Under the pieces are notes generated by a model that worked only from the letters and a program-made list of their open reading frames with translations, had not been told where the DNA came from and did not search any database. From positions 28,244,176 through 28,308,175 of the forward strand of contig NC_135550.1 in the NCBI RefSeq assembly GCF_964340395.1: 64,000 nucleotides of DNA, given 5' to 3'. A program made the position numbers and the translations under genes. This document shows positions 1 through 38,815 of this stretch, in pieces (position 1 is the stretch's first letter; each line of letters opens with the position of its first letter). This DNA comes from Glandiceps talaboti. Taxonomy: Eukaryota; Hemichordata; Enteropneusta; Spengelidae.

Positions 1-810
1 TGCGTCCTCTGGTGTATGTAAATGGATCGGTCATTTTCTTGAGCCAGAGGAGAGGGTCAGTGGATGGAAGGAGTTGCCCTGTTTTTGAAATTGGGAATGG
101 ATGGGGGGCATCCTGTTTTGTTTTTTAATTTTGAGGGGGGGGGGGAAGTCACTGTGTTCTGGATTGCGATGGAAGACCAATTAATTTTTATAATGGCATG
201 GCCGTTGTATATATTAACTGCTGTATATTTTCAATCTTCTTGTCTCAAAATCTTGCCTGTGTTCTGTAATATCACTTCACCTAAAGAAAGTCTACTTGAC
301 TACAAATACATTTATGAGCTACCCTATTTTTTCTGTTTCTCATTACCCGAGCGACTCAAGTCACGCCCTCTTTGGCAAGTATCTGGACTGTCGGTCATCT
401 GCAGTCATGGCGGCAGCAGTAACACTTGTCCACGAACAGAGCATTTCTTCCATGACAGAAGTTATTCTAGTAGGATGCCTGAGAACATGTCAATTGTGTA
501 GAGAAGCTTGGAAAGGGCGTGTTACCAGGATCAGGAATCCAAATAAAAGAAGATAGCGTCAAAAACCTCCAACTAGTGCTTCTCACAGGAGACCACCTAG
601 GGTCCCCCCCCCCCCCCCGAGAGGTGGAAATATCCCAATCTCAAGCTCTTCCCTTATCTTTTACTGTCAATCTGCTATTCTTTGAGACATACGCCAACCA
701 CCACTTTCCCTGCGATTTTTGCAAACGAGTTTGTTTTACAGTGTTTGAATAATCTTAATAGTTATGAGATCAAAAATATACATTGATTCATTAACTCATT
801 GATTAATTGA

Positions 811-1020
811 TACATACATACATACATACATACATACATACATACATACATACATACATACATACATACATACATACATACATACATACATACATACATA
901 CATACATACATACATACATACATACATACATACATACATACATACATACATACATACATACATACATACATACATACATACATACATACATACATACATA
1001 CATACATACATACATACATA
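811..1020. repeat. TACA tetranucleotide microsatellite
   Basis: About 52 uninterrupted TACA units. Long frames through it (TYIH or MYVC repeats) are translation artefacts. Confidence 0.98.
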
Positions 1021-1140
1021 AGGTATTGATTGAATGATGGATTCGTGAGCAGATTTGGCCGGATGATTTGACCGGATAGGTTGGTAAATATGGGGCGAAG
1101 GATATCTATTGATTGATTGATTGAAATGTATGTATGTATC

Positions 1141-1298
1141 CACACCTGTAGTAATTGGCCAAGTGGTTTGGCCTGCTAGACACTTTACCACACTTGTAGT
1201 AATCGGCCAAGTGGATTGGCCTGGCAGACACTTCACCACACCTGTAGTAATTGGCCAAGTGGATTGGCTTGGCAGACACTTTATCACACCTGTAGCAT
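1141..1298. repeat. 48-bp tandem repeat, about 3.3 copies
   Basis: Units start at 1141, 1189 and 1237, each beginning CACACCTGTAGTAATTGGCC or a close variant, with a partial fourth. Copies differ at only a few positions. Confidence 0.95.
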
Positions 1299-1489
1299 GA
1301 CTGAATTTTATCTTACAGCTCAGTTGAGCTAAAAAAGTACACTTTTAAAATTTACTTGCATATTTGTGAGAAATGTATACAAGTATTTGATGTGGCGGAC
1401 GCCCTTTGCTCATATACATTCACACAGAGAAAGTGACACACACACACACACACACACATTATTAAGAGTTAAACACTGACTCAAGGAAT

Positions 1490-4414
1490 ACGGGAGTTTA
1501 CATACAATATTTTTATTTACTCATCTCCTATAGCAATAAATCCCTCATTGATTGCTGCCTGTTAGATTTACACTATCATAATTAAAAATATCTGCTCACT
1601 GGATTTCAATTTGTTATTTTTGAAATTGATGCCCATGATTATAATTGGTTTGCTCCTTGAGTAAACATCCCTTCCTGCTGAAAAGTTCTAAAATTAAGTA
1701 TGTCAGAAAGGAAGGGCCGGTTTGGGTCAAAGGTCAATGAACAGTGCAAGCATCTTTATACATTAGCAGTATATCGCTGGAAATCCATGTCCAATTCAGT
1801 TATGTTCTATGAAAAATCTCAGAAAATAACAAAACTGAGATTACATACATACATTTCTATATGTGTACTTGATTTCAAATATTTGCAAACATGAGTACAT
1901 ACACTCTAAGATATAAACAATGACGTGACTCACTAGATATCAACTAAGAAAATGTTCAGTATACTTTCTATACATCTGCTTCCAGCTAACTAATTATCGA
2001 ACATCTGAGCTGTCTCTGCCTCCCCTACCCTGCCCTCATCTTGTTTCTTCCCCTTCCCACACTCCCCCCACCATACCAATCCCTCAAAACACCATTGAAT
2101 ATAATATACACTAGAGGGTGGTGTGGTGCAAACAATACAAACATCAAAAAAAAAGCAAAGAGTGCTTTTCAGGGGACGAAAAAGTTTTTAAGATTAATTT
2201 AATAACTATGAAAGAAAGAACAAGTTGCTGTAAAGGGTGAAAAGTAATTCTGTACTATACACACAGAAATTGTTTCCCTTTCTAACTCCAAACTCCCCAT
2301 TAATTAAAAATTGTTGGTCTACAGAGTACTTTTTTTTTGGTTAGCAGGTTTTCCGAGTGTCACTGGTAATTTCAATTCATGAGATCAAGCTAAAAAGAAG
2401 TCATATGTTTACAGAATTTTGATTCTCATTTTGCAGGTGACTTTGACCTTGAACAATGACAGCATGAAACCATTACATACGATTTTTTTTTTTCATTTTT
2501 GTTTCTAAATATGTTTGAACTTGTACTATACCAGTACAATGGCAAACACTGAACTGACCTATCATATACTCTGTACTGATATAGACATGATGAAAGTTTT
2601 TTTTTTCAAAACAATACCATAAGCTAAAAAACAGGGGTCAATAAAAAAGTCAAAACAATTTTAAAGTCTAGAGGTCTACAGAAAATAATTCTGATATTTC
2701 AGCAACTGCCAGATACAGCTATGATTGGTGCTGTTCAACATACTAATACACTGTTGCTCTACTGACCATAAAAACAGCAACTTTATTTTCTGTGTGACGA
2801 TAAAAACAAATCTCAGAAACCTGAGATAAAAGGCTGAAAGGCATACAGTCATGTGAAAATGTATAGGTAGCTGATGTGCTGCATCTGAAGATATCTAAGT
2901 CAGTTGGTTAGATAACCTAGAGGGATTATCTATGTAAGCATTTGAGGCTTCCTTCCCTGACTTGTCATGGAGTCTTCCATGGTGATCATAGTAAATCATA
3001 ATAAATCAACTCTTCTATATATGCACACTTTAAGATTATCGAAACAACAGGCAAATGACTGCATATCTTCAATATGGAGGCCTTGTATGCAATTATTTTT
3101 TTAAAACCTATTATGAGATGGACCAATGGATATCTGGTATGCAGACATATTTAAAACATAATCAAAGATGGACCACTTTCAGAACATGTCAAGTGCCTAT
3201 TTGATCTGCTATTTCTGATCAGGCTAATGACAATCATCTAAAACAGCATCTGACAATAGTCCTGGAATGAAGTGACATTTGGAGCGGATACTAGTGTCAA
3301 ATATGCTGACAAAATCATTGCATCACTTCTGCATCGACTGAAGATTTTCAAATCTACATGAACCAATCAAGTTGGTATTACATGTACAGTAATACAAATA
3401 CACGTTCTGTATACTTGTAAAGTTTTAAGTCTGGTGTGTACAATAGCGCAATCTACATCTAACACTTGGACATCACTACACATGTTGATACTCTCTGCGA
3501 TACAGAGATTTCCACCTACAGATCAATTTGTTTGCATTCTAATCACTTTTAGATTTATAATAGTTTTCATTTTTTGGAAGCTAACTGGAAACAAAATGTC
3601 ACTGATGAAACCCTCATAGATTCATCAATTTTCCATGATTACATGTGTTATTGTCACTAATTGTTTAGCCATGCTATGGACAAATATGCATTGATTATCA
3701 AAAATTGATAATTTTTTTACCATTCAAATTGTGTGATTCTGTTATTATTAATGTCTAATTTCCTAATCTACTGATTTCAGTTTTTTAGGGAAAAATTCAT
3801 TTTTAAAAAATAATTCAGCTTGGAGCTCTAAGCTATATATTGGACATCATTTCAAACACATATGCACATATAGCAATGCATTTTTCCAAGTGTGTTTGTG
3901 TTAGTTGAAACATGGTCATCATCTTGTTGGTGTTTTCACACACTAATACATACAGCCATACCGTAGTTTTCGTAATATACTGTTTTTGACAAATACTATT
4001 TGTCTCCATCTCAGACTGTACTACATACACAGCTTGGCTGCTTTCCTCCAGTAGGAATATTGATTACAGCGATCACTTTACCCTTGTAAAAAATAGCACA
4101 GAAAGTATATATCTACATACAGCTATTCATCTGCTGTGCAAATGTATGACAGGATGTGAACATTGTCTATTTAGTATTTATATTACGTATATATCTGTAC
4201 GGCTAGCTCAGCTACATCAGGCAGACATGTACAACCTCTGCCACTACACACCTTGCAACTACTGCACCTAGCACTTATGTAGCTTCTTTCACATCTGTGC
4301 TTCTACCATTAGCGTATCTCAGACAAGGGTAAGTATCTCTGCAATGTTTGCATTTCAATTCAACTGCTGAGATTTTTTAATAGATATTTTGTTTCATTTC
4401 CAGCACTCTTCCTA
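1490..4414 (-). other. AKT: AKT 3' untranslated region and downstream flank (inferred)
   Basis: No coding signal is visible here on either strand. AATAAA hexamers on the minus strand lie at 2782-2787 and 1512-1517. The second is about 55 nt from a GT-rich run on the minus strand (1437-1458), compatible with a downstream processing element. The true 3' end could be either, or elsewhere. Confidence 0.4.
1512..1517 (-). promoter_or_regulatory. candidate AKT polyadenylation signal
   Basis: A canonical AATAAA on the minus strand, followed about 55 nt on by a 22-nt GT repeat. An alternative AATAAA at 2782-2787 lies nearer the stop. Transcript data would be needed to choose. Confidence 0.3.
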
Positions 4415-31126
<26,712 letters not shown>

Positions 31127-31615
31127 CTTCGGACCCGAGGTTAGATGGAACTGCGAACTAACCAAAAAGAAACGAATGTTACAAAGTAGGTTGGCGATAT
31201 GCGAAATGGTTGTTTTCTGATGATAGGCAATCGGATCAACGTTGCGTTTAACCTAGCTTTGTATTTGGCAGAAGAGCTTACCACGCACTGTCTCCTTTTT
31301 AGATGATGTCCTGCTAAGTCAATTGGTTAAATGAGATCTCGAAAAAATGTGAGTTCGACCAAAATGAATTCCAGATAGCATGACGCACGTTGGATAAACA
31401 TAAAAACAGTATCTGGACGTACACACCATGCACACCTAGCGTTGACGATTCACAAATCGCCTAACCATCACACGATGTTGTGTTGAGTATCAGAAAGCTC
31501 GCCTTACTCTTTATCCAATAAAGTAAAAGAAACTTAGCAAATTTCCACTATTCACACTCTCTAACCACCTACACAAAAAGTTCAACAGACGCTGACTAAA
31601 CTCAAGAAATCTTAC

Positions 31616-31700
31616 TTTATAAAACCAGGAAGACACTCTTCCTCGCCTTCTTCGTTGAGCCCAGTGCGGTAGTGACGTCACATTTTATTTGCATAGTCTC
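31616..31700 (-). other. AKT: possible AKT 5' untranslated first exon
   Basis: On the minus strand TTTTATAAA is followed by GTAAGATTTC, a good donor just left of 31616. A pyrimidine-rich acceptor ending GGTTAG or CGCAG lies about 20-45 nt before the AKT start codon. A short 5'UTR intron is therefore plausible but inferred from splice signals only. Confidence 0.3.
31672..31681. promoter_or_regulatory. palindromic cAMP-response element in AKT promoter
   Basis: GTGACGTCAC is a perfect 10-bp palindrome containing the full CRE TGACGTCA. It sits about 550 bp before the AKT start codon, in a stretch (about 31.0-32.0 kb) visibly richer in CG dinucleotides than its surroundings. CREB/ATF binding is an inference from the consensus. 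Confidence 0.55.
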
Positions 31701-32107
31701 GCATGATACGAGATACGAATGAAAACAGTTTCGTTGCGTTGATCTGCGGTATATCCCTTGTCTGGCAGGTAGTCTGTCAGCACCCACGCAAATTCTTTTA
31801 CATTGTAATCATTCGGTACTCATAGTTTTCTACTTATTTCAGCTTTCGTAATTCTCGTTCCTTTGTCTGAAATGTTATACATGTAATTGCATTCTTCGTC
31901 GCCTTACTCCCCGTTTATCATTCGCAAGGGAGCACATGAGAAAAGAGTTGCGGTTCGTGGATAAGCTTACAAGTTGTAACTAAAACACATAATTCTAGAA
32001 GTCATGCCATTATGCAACCAACGGGATGGAGAACACATCATGTATGATATATCCTATATATCGCAACCGGTAGATTTTTCATGATCGGGTTGACGAAAAG
32101 TCACTGA

Positions 32108-32204
32108 CCCCCCCCCCCCCCCCAATCTGTAAAACCGAAAACAGGCTGACCCCCCCCCCCCCCGTATAACTTAATTCTAAAACATAGAGAACCCCCCCCC
32201 CCCC
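32108..32204. repeat. three poly-C runs spaced about 42 bp
   Basis: C runs at 32108-32123, 32150-32163 and 32192-32204 end three decayed units of about 42 bp (GAAAACAGGCTGAC precedes the second). Related GTGACCCCC words recur near 34025 and 34360-34425. Confidence 0.85.
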
Positions 32205-32339
32205 GATATATCATATTTACATGACAAGTATTTGGTTGAGACTGAGAGTGGACTGATTTACTAAATACTTCATAAGATAGCATTATACTAAATTAGACTA
32301 CACGGTAAATTTATTGAAAAGGGAATGTAAAAGGTAGGG

Positions 32340-32765
32340 CGAAAGTTTGAGATGTGAATATGTAGACCCATCATGGGAGGGGGTCCTAAGGTGTTTCCCC
32401 CTAGAAGCCCTGGAGATTTTTTCTCTTATAGCCGATTTTTAGGCCATTCAAACCCTTTCAGACAATAATCGCAAAGTATTACAAGATAGCACCAACATAC
32501 AAAAGGCAACTACATAGGGTTGAAATATTAAAAGAAAAGTTTTACAGCATCTTGGCAGTAAGAGGTAGAGGGAAGAACTTTAGACTAGGATATGTCCACT
32601 TCTTGTGGAGGTCCTAGGGGTCTCCCCCTTAGAAGCACTGGAGGTTTTTACTCTTAAAAGCCAAGCTTTTATGCTATTCAGAGCCTTTCAGGCAATAACT
32701 TCAAGGTACAGTACCATCAAGTATCAGAAATTAAACTATTCTTTACACATAGGGTTGAAATATGT
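32340..32765 (+). repeat. diverged tandem duplication, about 228-bp period
   Basis: GGTCCTAAGG..TCCCCCTAGAAGCC near 32382 corresponds to GGTCCTAGGGGTCTCCCCCT near 32610. Both are followed by matching CTGGAG-TTTTT-CTCTTA, CCTTTCAG-CAATAA and ATAGGGTTGAAATAT. The second copy has an open frame (32605-32946) without a recognised domain. Confidence 0.8.
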
Positions 32766-32984
32766 TCTTAAAAATGTTAAATGGCATAATTATAGTAAAG
32801 GTCGGTACATCTGGTGGTTGTATCATTGGCAGGGGAGATCTAGAATTGGGGAGTTTCTTTACTTTAAGAGCATTTTAAGACAAGTTTTAGACTATCCTGG
32901 CAATAAATTGACATCTCTAAAAGACACATCTAATATTAGCAATTAATTTTTTAGAAAAGTGTAATACCATATTAAGGCCTTTAC

Positions 32985-33375
32985 ATTATTATTATTATTA
33001 TTATTATAAAATATATTTATTCAGGGTAAAACTCAATAAGCGTTACAAACAACACAGAGCGTTGCAGGGTCGGCTTCTTTCCATTGAGGCCCTCATACAT
33101 CAAATCGACAATCACGCAACATTATAGCTCCAGATAAATAAAAAAAACTGCTAGGCAGAAGAAATGTGTCTTAATTGTCTTTGAAGTGTTTAAAAGTTTT
33201 AGCCTGCTTTACATGTTCAGGTAACGAATTCCATAGATTTCCACCCTTGTGAGTGAATTTGCATAGTTATTGTGAGCTGGTTTGATATATACACTGCTAG
33301 CTTTACTAAACGTGTATTATAATCATGAATTTTGGAAACAGGTGTGACGCATTGTAACAAATAGGGGGTACTGTA
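32985..33375 (-). mobile_element. 5'-truncated LINE (non-LTR retrotransposon) 3' end
   Basis: On the minus strand the pieces HDYNTRLVKLAVYI and, in another frame, GGNLWNSLPEHVKQAKTFKH then FKDN are visible; the second precedes a stop. They match the H-x-Y-x-TR and WNSLP-x-x-V-x-x-A-x-T-x-x-x-FK signature at the C-terminus of reverse-transcriptase ORFs of CR1/L2-like LINEs. About 180 nt of 3'UTR follow, ending CCCTGAATAAATATATTTTA and a TAA repeat tail (32985-33007). Most of the element is missing at the 5' side, as is usual for LINE copies, and the frame is shifted between the two pieces. Exact clade not determined. Confidence 0.75.
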
Positions 33376-34489
33376 ATGTAATGTAACCACTCACATGTAA
33401 GATAATATTTCACATCTTCGAAAAGCTTAAGTTAATGTAAGTTGTAAATGAGTTTTGCATGACACATAAAAATGGACCTGGTAGTGTCCGTAACATTGGT
33501 ATAGTGGCGTTACTATTGCAGATATAGTAAACTCACATGGTATGTTAGAGAATGTAAGGCCCTCATACCTACTACATGTATTATGTCTAATACAAACTGG
33601 AATCTGATGATATATGGTGATTTGTAGTGTCAATAACATGTAGTGTCCGCAATAGAAAGCACACAATGCGTATTAATCCCTTCATACTAAACAGTAGAAC
33701 AATTAATTTAGATTAACTTCTTTAAAATTTATGAACTATCTATACACCATTACGGAACTTTCAACTTTTGTCCCAAAGTGTGATATGTAAAGCATATTCG
33801 CCATTGATTGTGAAATACCCAAGTATTTACATGACATATGTTCTGTAACTAGTGTGGTAGGTAATACATTGTGTATGTATATGTAAAGTTATGTTTGGGC
33901 GTCATTCCAGGTGAAATCATATTTTAAAAAATGGCACAAGAAAAAATTCCACAGTTCAGACAAGGTCATGCCACTGTAGATTCGTGGATTTTTTTTATTA
34001 CCCCATCCAAAATATAAAAAAACAGGGTGACCCCCGTACTAATCCACCGCTCCCCCCGGCCGAAGAAAGTGAGCGGTCCCTTAGATACTGTTGCGAATTA
34101 TAAACGACAATTCTCACAGAAGATGTCCACCCACCAACTGTCCGTCCGAGAGAATATTTTAGAAACTTAACCCTAGACTGACAGATCAGCCGTTGTGGGC
34201 GCGCTCTAATTTCCCTTTCCCTGATTATCCCGGACCGATGACTTCATTACAATCTACCCTATTCTAACCCTATCTCTAACCCATGTGGCAGCAGTGGGAT
34301 GCCAAAATATCCCGGAAATATAAAAATAGACTGTATAATGAGTCAAAGTAAAAATGTGACCCCTCATCCCATTTTCTAAAATATAGCCCTCAAGAAACGA
34401 TTTGTAAAAAGTGACCCCCTTGTAATTACTAAAGGCTCCCCTAATAATGGGTTGACTGGTACTAGTTGTTAATTTATCTTTGAACAAGA

Positions 34490-34770
34490 CATGGTTGTTT
34501 TGTTGTTGCTAGAGGCATGGCAATGATTAATATGCACATTTGAGTCTTTTTTGAGTGCCCATGCACAGGTACATGGTATAGTCCTGCTACTTTTGTAATG
34601 AATAGTGTAATTTTTGCTGTTGCTATGGGTGGTCTTTGTTGCTAGGCACATTTTATATTCATCACTTGAAAAATCCAGCGTATCACCGCCCATCAGTGTT
34701 AAATATGTAATGAGTTGTAATTTTCCCGTTGCTATGGGTGTGGCCATAGTTGCTTGGCACACGACCACTT
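34490..34770 (+). repeat. decayed GTTGCTATGGG repeat units
   Basis: GTTGCTA words near 34505, 34618 and 34730, with GTTGCTATGGGTGTGGCCAT in the last, at about 112-bp spacing. These are the same unit type as the array at 35.87-36.6 kb but more diverged. Confidence 0.55.
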
Positions 34771-35869
34771 TTACGTCCAATAGAATTCGTATGTTTTGGT
34801 TCTTTCTGTACGTATATGTGTGCATGTCTGTGTCAGTTTATATTTAACTTTTTTGCACATTATTCACATTATTCTGGAATCGAATGTGCATGCTTTGCCC
34901 ATCAATTGCGTGTAAATTTCGAGTGAAGAAATAACTTATTGAAATCTAAGTTTTGTGGTTGAAAAGTTTAGTTCTATTGAATTGTAAAAGCAAATAACTT
35001 GGCAAGGAGGGACATCATACTAGTATATTGCAACACACATGCGAAACTGTTGACTTTTATTGCAAAATTAACGACATTGCTCTCACAAATCACGTTATCA
35101 AAATCAACAGAAATTTACACTTGTACTCCATGATGATTATGACGGACTGGCTTGACTTGCCGTTGGTGACTCACTGAACTATGGTCGTTGGCAGTTGACT
35201 ACTGTCGTTGGTGGCGCACTTTATAAATGTGTCGGCTGTGCAACATCACAGATGAAAGCCCATATTTTTACATCACAACGATGAGTGACGTTGGTGACAA
35301 ACTTTCTAAATACTTCTGTACACTTTCATAGAACATGATGCCAATTTCTTACATTGAAATTACAAGTATTTTACTTAACAAAGCTTTCTTCCAGGTCTGT
35401 TGTCTGAAGTTACCACAATCATACACTCAAGACTATGGATGTATAAATAGCGAGATAATAATGCAGCTACGATTGTCTTCATAGAAGACACCCCTGCCTC
35501 AAATCCTTTAATTTCTATAACTGGTGACTCTAAAAAAATACAAGGAAGTGGCAACAAATAAATACTAAAACTTGTCTGTGATATGCTGGAAATAGCTGGA
35601 TTTCTATAACTGACTCTGAAGGTCAAAGTCTCAAAAGAAAGTTACACCAAATAATATAGGGATAGACACTTGAATGGAGTCTCTATGTGTTAAAGTTTTT
35701 GAGTTTAAGAGGCAATGTATTAATTTGATAACTATAAATATGGCAACCGTTCAGTTGTACCAATGGCAGTGTAGCACTACTGTACAGTTTTTAGAAATGT
35801 TTATCCACATGCTGATCCATGCTAGGTATAAGTGTTCATTTGCAAAATGATTATCGAGTTGCCTATCCA

Positions 35870-36985
35870 TCCCTGTTATCTCTGCAATATGTGTTATCAT
35901 TTTGCTGTTCCTGTGGGCATGGTCATGTTGCTAGACATATGTTCACTTGTCTATGAATCCCTTATGTCATCTTTGTAATATACATCATGGCTGTTGCTAT
36001 GGGCATGGTCTTGTTGCTAGGAATATTTGCATACATTTTTTGAATGTTTATCCACTTGTCTACAATATATTTGATCATTTGGCTGTTGCTATGGGCATGA
36101 TCTTGTTGCTAGGAATATTTACATACATTTTTTGAATGTTTATCCACTTGTCTATTAATCCCTGTTGTTAACTTTCTTCTTCTTCCATAACTGGCCACCT
36201 TCAACATGTTGAAGATTTTGTCAGTGAGTGTGCAACAAAAGTGAGGATGATCAATTACAGCAGTTCTGATATCTTTGCAATAAATGCGATCATTTGGCTG
36301 CTGCTATGGGCATAGTGTTGTTGCTATGCATGTTTGCATAAACTTTTTGAATGTTTGTTCACTTGTCTAAGAATCCCTGTTATCTTTGTGAAATACACCA
36401 TCGTTTGGCTGTTGCTATGGGCATGGTCATGGTTGCTAGGGGTATTTGCATACATTTTTTGAATGTTTACTCACTTGCCTACCAGATGTTATTTTAGCAA
36501 AATATACTGCCATTTGGTTGTTGCTAAGAGCGTGGTCATGGTTGCTAGGGCAAATTGCATCATGCTTCTACACCAAATTTCAATCTCATTGACCCAGTAC
36601 CAAGTTTTTGACCAAAATTCACATTATTACACCTAATTTGCATATTTCAGCAAAATCTGCTTGAAGTATTCGAATTAAAGATTTTTGACTGAAAAGACAG
36701 TTTTAGTGCTAATTTGTATATTATTGATGGAATCATCTTGTCATGAACAAATCTTAATCTACATAGTAGTTTTTGAGTTCTGACCCAAAATGTCATTTTT
36801 TTATGCGATCATGTTGCTTTGAACAATTTCCCAACTAGACACCAAAAGTAATGTCCCCACCATATAACAAAGCAATCGGTCAGGTGGTTTTTGAGTTTAA
36901 GTCGTCTCCACACACACACAGACAGACAGACAGACAGACAGATGGACAGACACAACTCAATGCTTATAGCACTACTGAACCTAAG
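35870..36985 (+). mobile_element. composite repeat element, copy 1
   Basis: About six units of roughly 90-115 bp, each with CTGTTGCTATGGGCATGGTC and TTGCTAGG (35.90-36.56 kb). Then two or three about 85-bp units with TTTTTGA and TAATTTGCATAT, then a CA/GACA microsatellite (36908-36952). The end is TATAGCACTACTGAACCTAA. The same order occurs at 37.48-37.97 kb and, inverted, at 52.09-53.03 kb. No protein-coding capacity. The layout resembles Helentron-type non-autonomous elements (DINE, pearl), which carry core tandem repeats and a microsatellite; assignment is inference. Confidence 0.6.
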
Positions 36986-37300
36986 GGGCGACGTCAAAAG
37001 ATTGATGTTTACAAAAAAACTTAATTGCTTTAGTTCGGGGATGGTTTTTTTTTTTTAGCCAAATTAATTTCTCAACCGTCAAAAACGATTGAACGTCAGA
37101 CTTGGCAAATTTAGTACGATTTCAAGGCTGCTTTTACCTATAACACTGCATACACTCGGTCCGAAATATCAGCGGTATGCGGTTAAAATGGTTTTCTGTT
37201 TTTATTTATAATTCAGTAGTATATTGGTACGTTGTTTGAAAGTGGAAGTATACAATATGAGTCTGAAACGATTTTCAATTTTAGGTCAGTTAAGTTAGAT

Positions 37301-37317
37301 GGGGGGGGGGGGGGGGG
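37301..37317. repeat. 17-nt poly-G run
   Basis: An uninterrupted G run between composite-element copies, flanked by two TTAAGTTAGAT-like words (37289 and 37338). Confidence 0.95.
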
Positions 37318-37479
37318 TCTGGGACCTAACTTAAGCAATTAAGTTAGATATATTATATTGAACTTTTGATGTTGCCCCTAACCTATCAGTTCAAAAATGA
37401 TATGACCACCAAAAGCAATGGTTGTGCACCCCACTGTAATAGTCTCCCTTCAGGGGACAAATTATTTTTTTCAAAAAAG

Positions 37480-37970
37480 TTTATTCACTTGCCTACCAAA
37501 TATTATATTTTTGCAAGACATTGGCATATGGCTGTTGTAAAGGGTGTGGCCATGGTTGCTAGGAGCACTTGTGTGCCTGACTTGAACTGATAGACACCTC
37601 TACAAACATCCCTACCAAATTTCAGCACATCTACTATGAAGTTTGGAAAGTGTTAAGTTTTTAAAAAATCACATTTTTAGACCTAGTTTGCATTTGAAGA
37701 ATGGACACATATTTGATTGATTGCATACCAGTATTAAAATGGGAATATTTTTAGACTTAATTTGCATATTACACATCCAATCACTTTGCCTTGAATAATA
37801 AATAAGTTAGACACCAAAAGTAATGTCCTCACTACAATGTATTGTAATCAGAGTTTTAAAAACATTCACATTCATTCATTCACACACACACATACACACA
37901 CACATAACCCCCAAAACACACACACACACACATTTCAATGCCAATAGTACTGTTGAACCTCAGTTCAATT
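37480..37970 (+). mobile_element. composite repeat element, copy 2 (short)
   Basis: One GGCTGTTGTAAAGGGTGTGG unit, two about 85-bp units (CTAGTTTGCAT, TTAATTTGCATATTAC), a CA microsatellite (37880-37932), and an end with AATAGTACTGTTGAACCTCA. Same order as copy 1. Confidence 0.6.
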
Positions 37971-38639
37971 TTACTAATTATAAGTAGGACTGTGGGATGT
38001 GTAAGTTTTTTCTTCTATGTTGAAATCTTTGACAGCAAGCATTTTGAATATCCATGATAGTATATGGGATAAGGACAGAGACAATGTGTATACAAGGACA
38101 TTCATCAATGGTGGAAACAATAACTAGCAAATAACAACATTCCTGAGATATGAGTGACTGTGTAGAATATAATATGCATGGCCCATATCTGTTTCAGGAA
38201 AATATATTTTCACATTTAGATCTATGACAAAGAAGAAACAACACTAACAGTTTGTGAAAATTACAAAATAAAAGTAATGTAAATGCTTCACTAAAATTTA
38301 CCATTACTTGACAACTCCAACTTAAAATATATAAAAAAAATGAGCAAGAAACTTAAGTGGATTTTTCGGTGAAGTCTTAAATGAGTGTTCCTAAGGTATC
38401 AATCATGCAATTACAATATAGAGTTTGTCAACACACATTAGTAGTCTATTATGAATTTTTTTGACATGTGTATAATGAATATAAAATGGTAGACAATTCT
38501 TGTTACACTTTTAAGAAAGTCTTTTTTGGGAATTACTGCAGATATGGAGAAAAAAATGGCATCAGTCAATATTTTTTCCATACATATTATTTGCTTTGTT
38601 GAGCACACAGTGATCTGCAAGACAATGGTACATATTAAA

Positions 38640-38815
38640 CATTCCAATGTCTCCTTCTGGTGTCTACATAATAATGATGTATATTCCCCTTTACATGGTA
38701 CAATAACATTAAATGTCCCCCTCTGGTGTCCATGTAATAATGATCTATATTTGATTTCCAAGTTCCATGTTAAAAGAACATGAAATGTTGCCCTCTGATG
38801 TCCCTGTATGATAAT
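38640..38815 (+). repeat. about 70-bp repeat, 3 copies, each with a CTCF-like motif
   Basis: CCTTCTGGTGTC (38653), CCCTCTGGTGTC (38719) and CCCTCTGATGTC (38791) lie in units also sharing ATAATGAT-like sequence. The core resembles the CTCF consensus read on its reverse strand (GCGCCCTCTGGTGG). Confidence 0.6.

Larger units (their letters stand above)
1..1436. other. left-edge non-coding region
   Basis: No gene recognised. Open frames at 64-752 have no recognisable domain, start context or splice partners. A poly-C run lies near 603-618. The rest is the tandem repeats listed separately. Confidence 0.5.

Noticed and set aside
762-1287. Long frames of MYVC or TYIH repeats
   Set aside because: They translate a TACA microsatellite in several frames and both strands; not genes.
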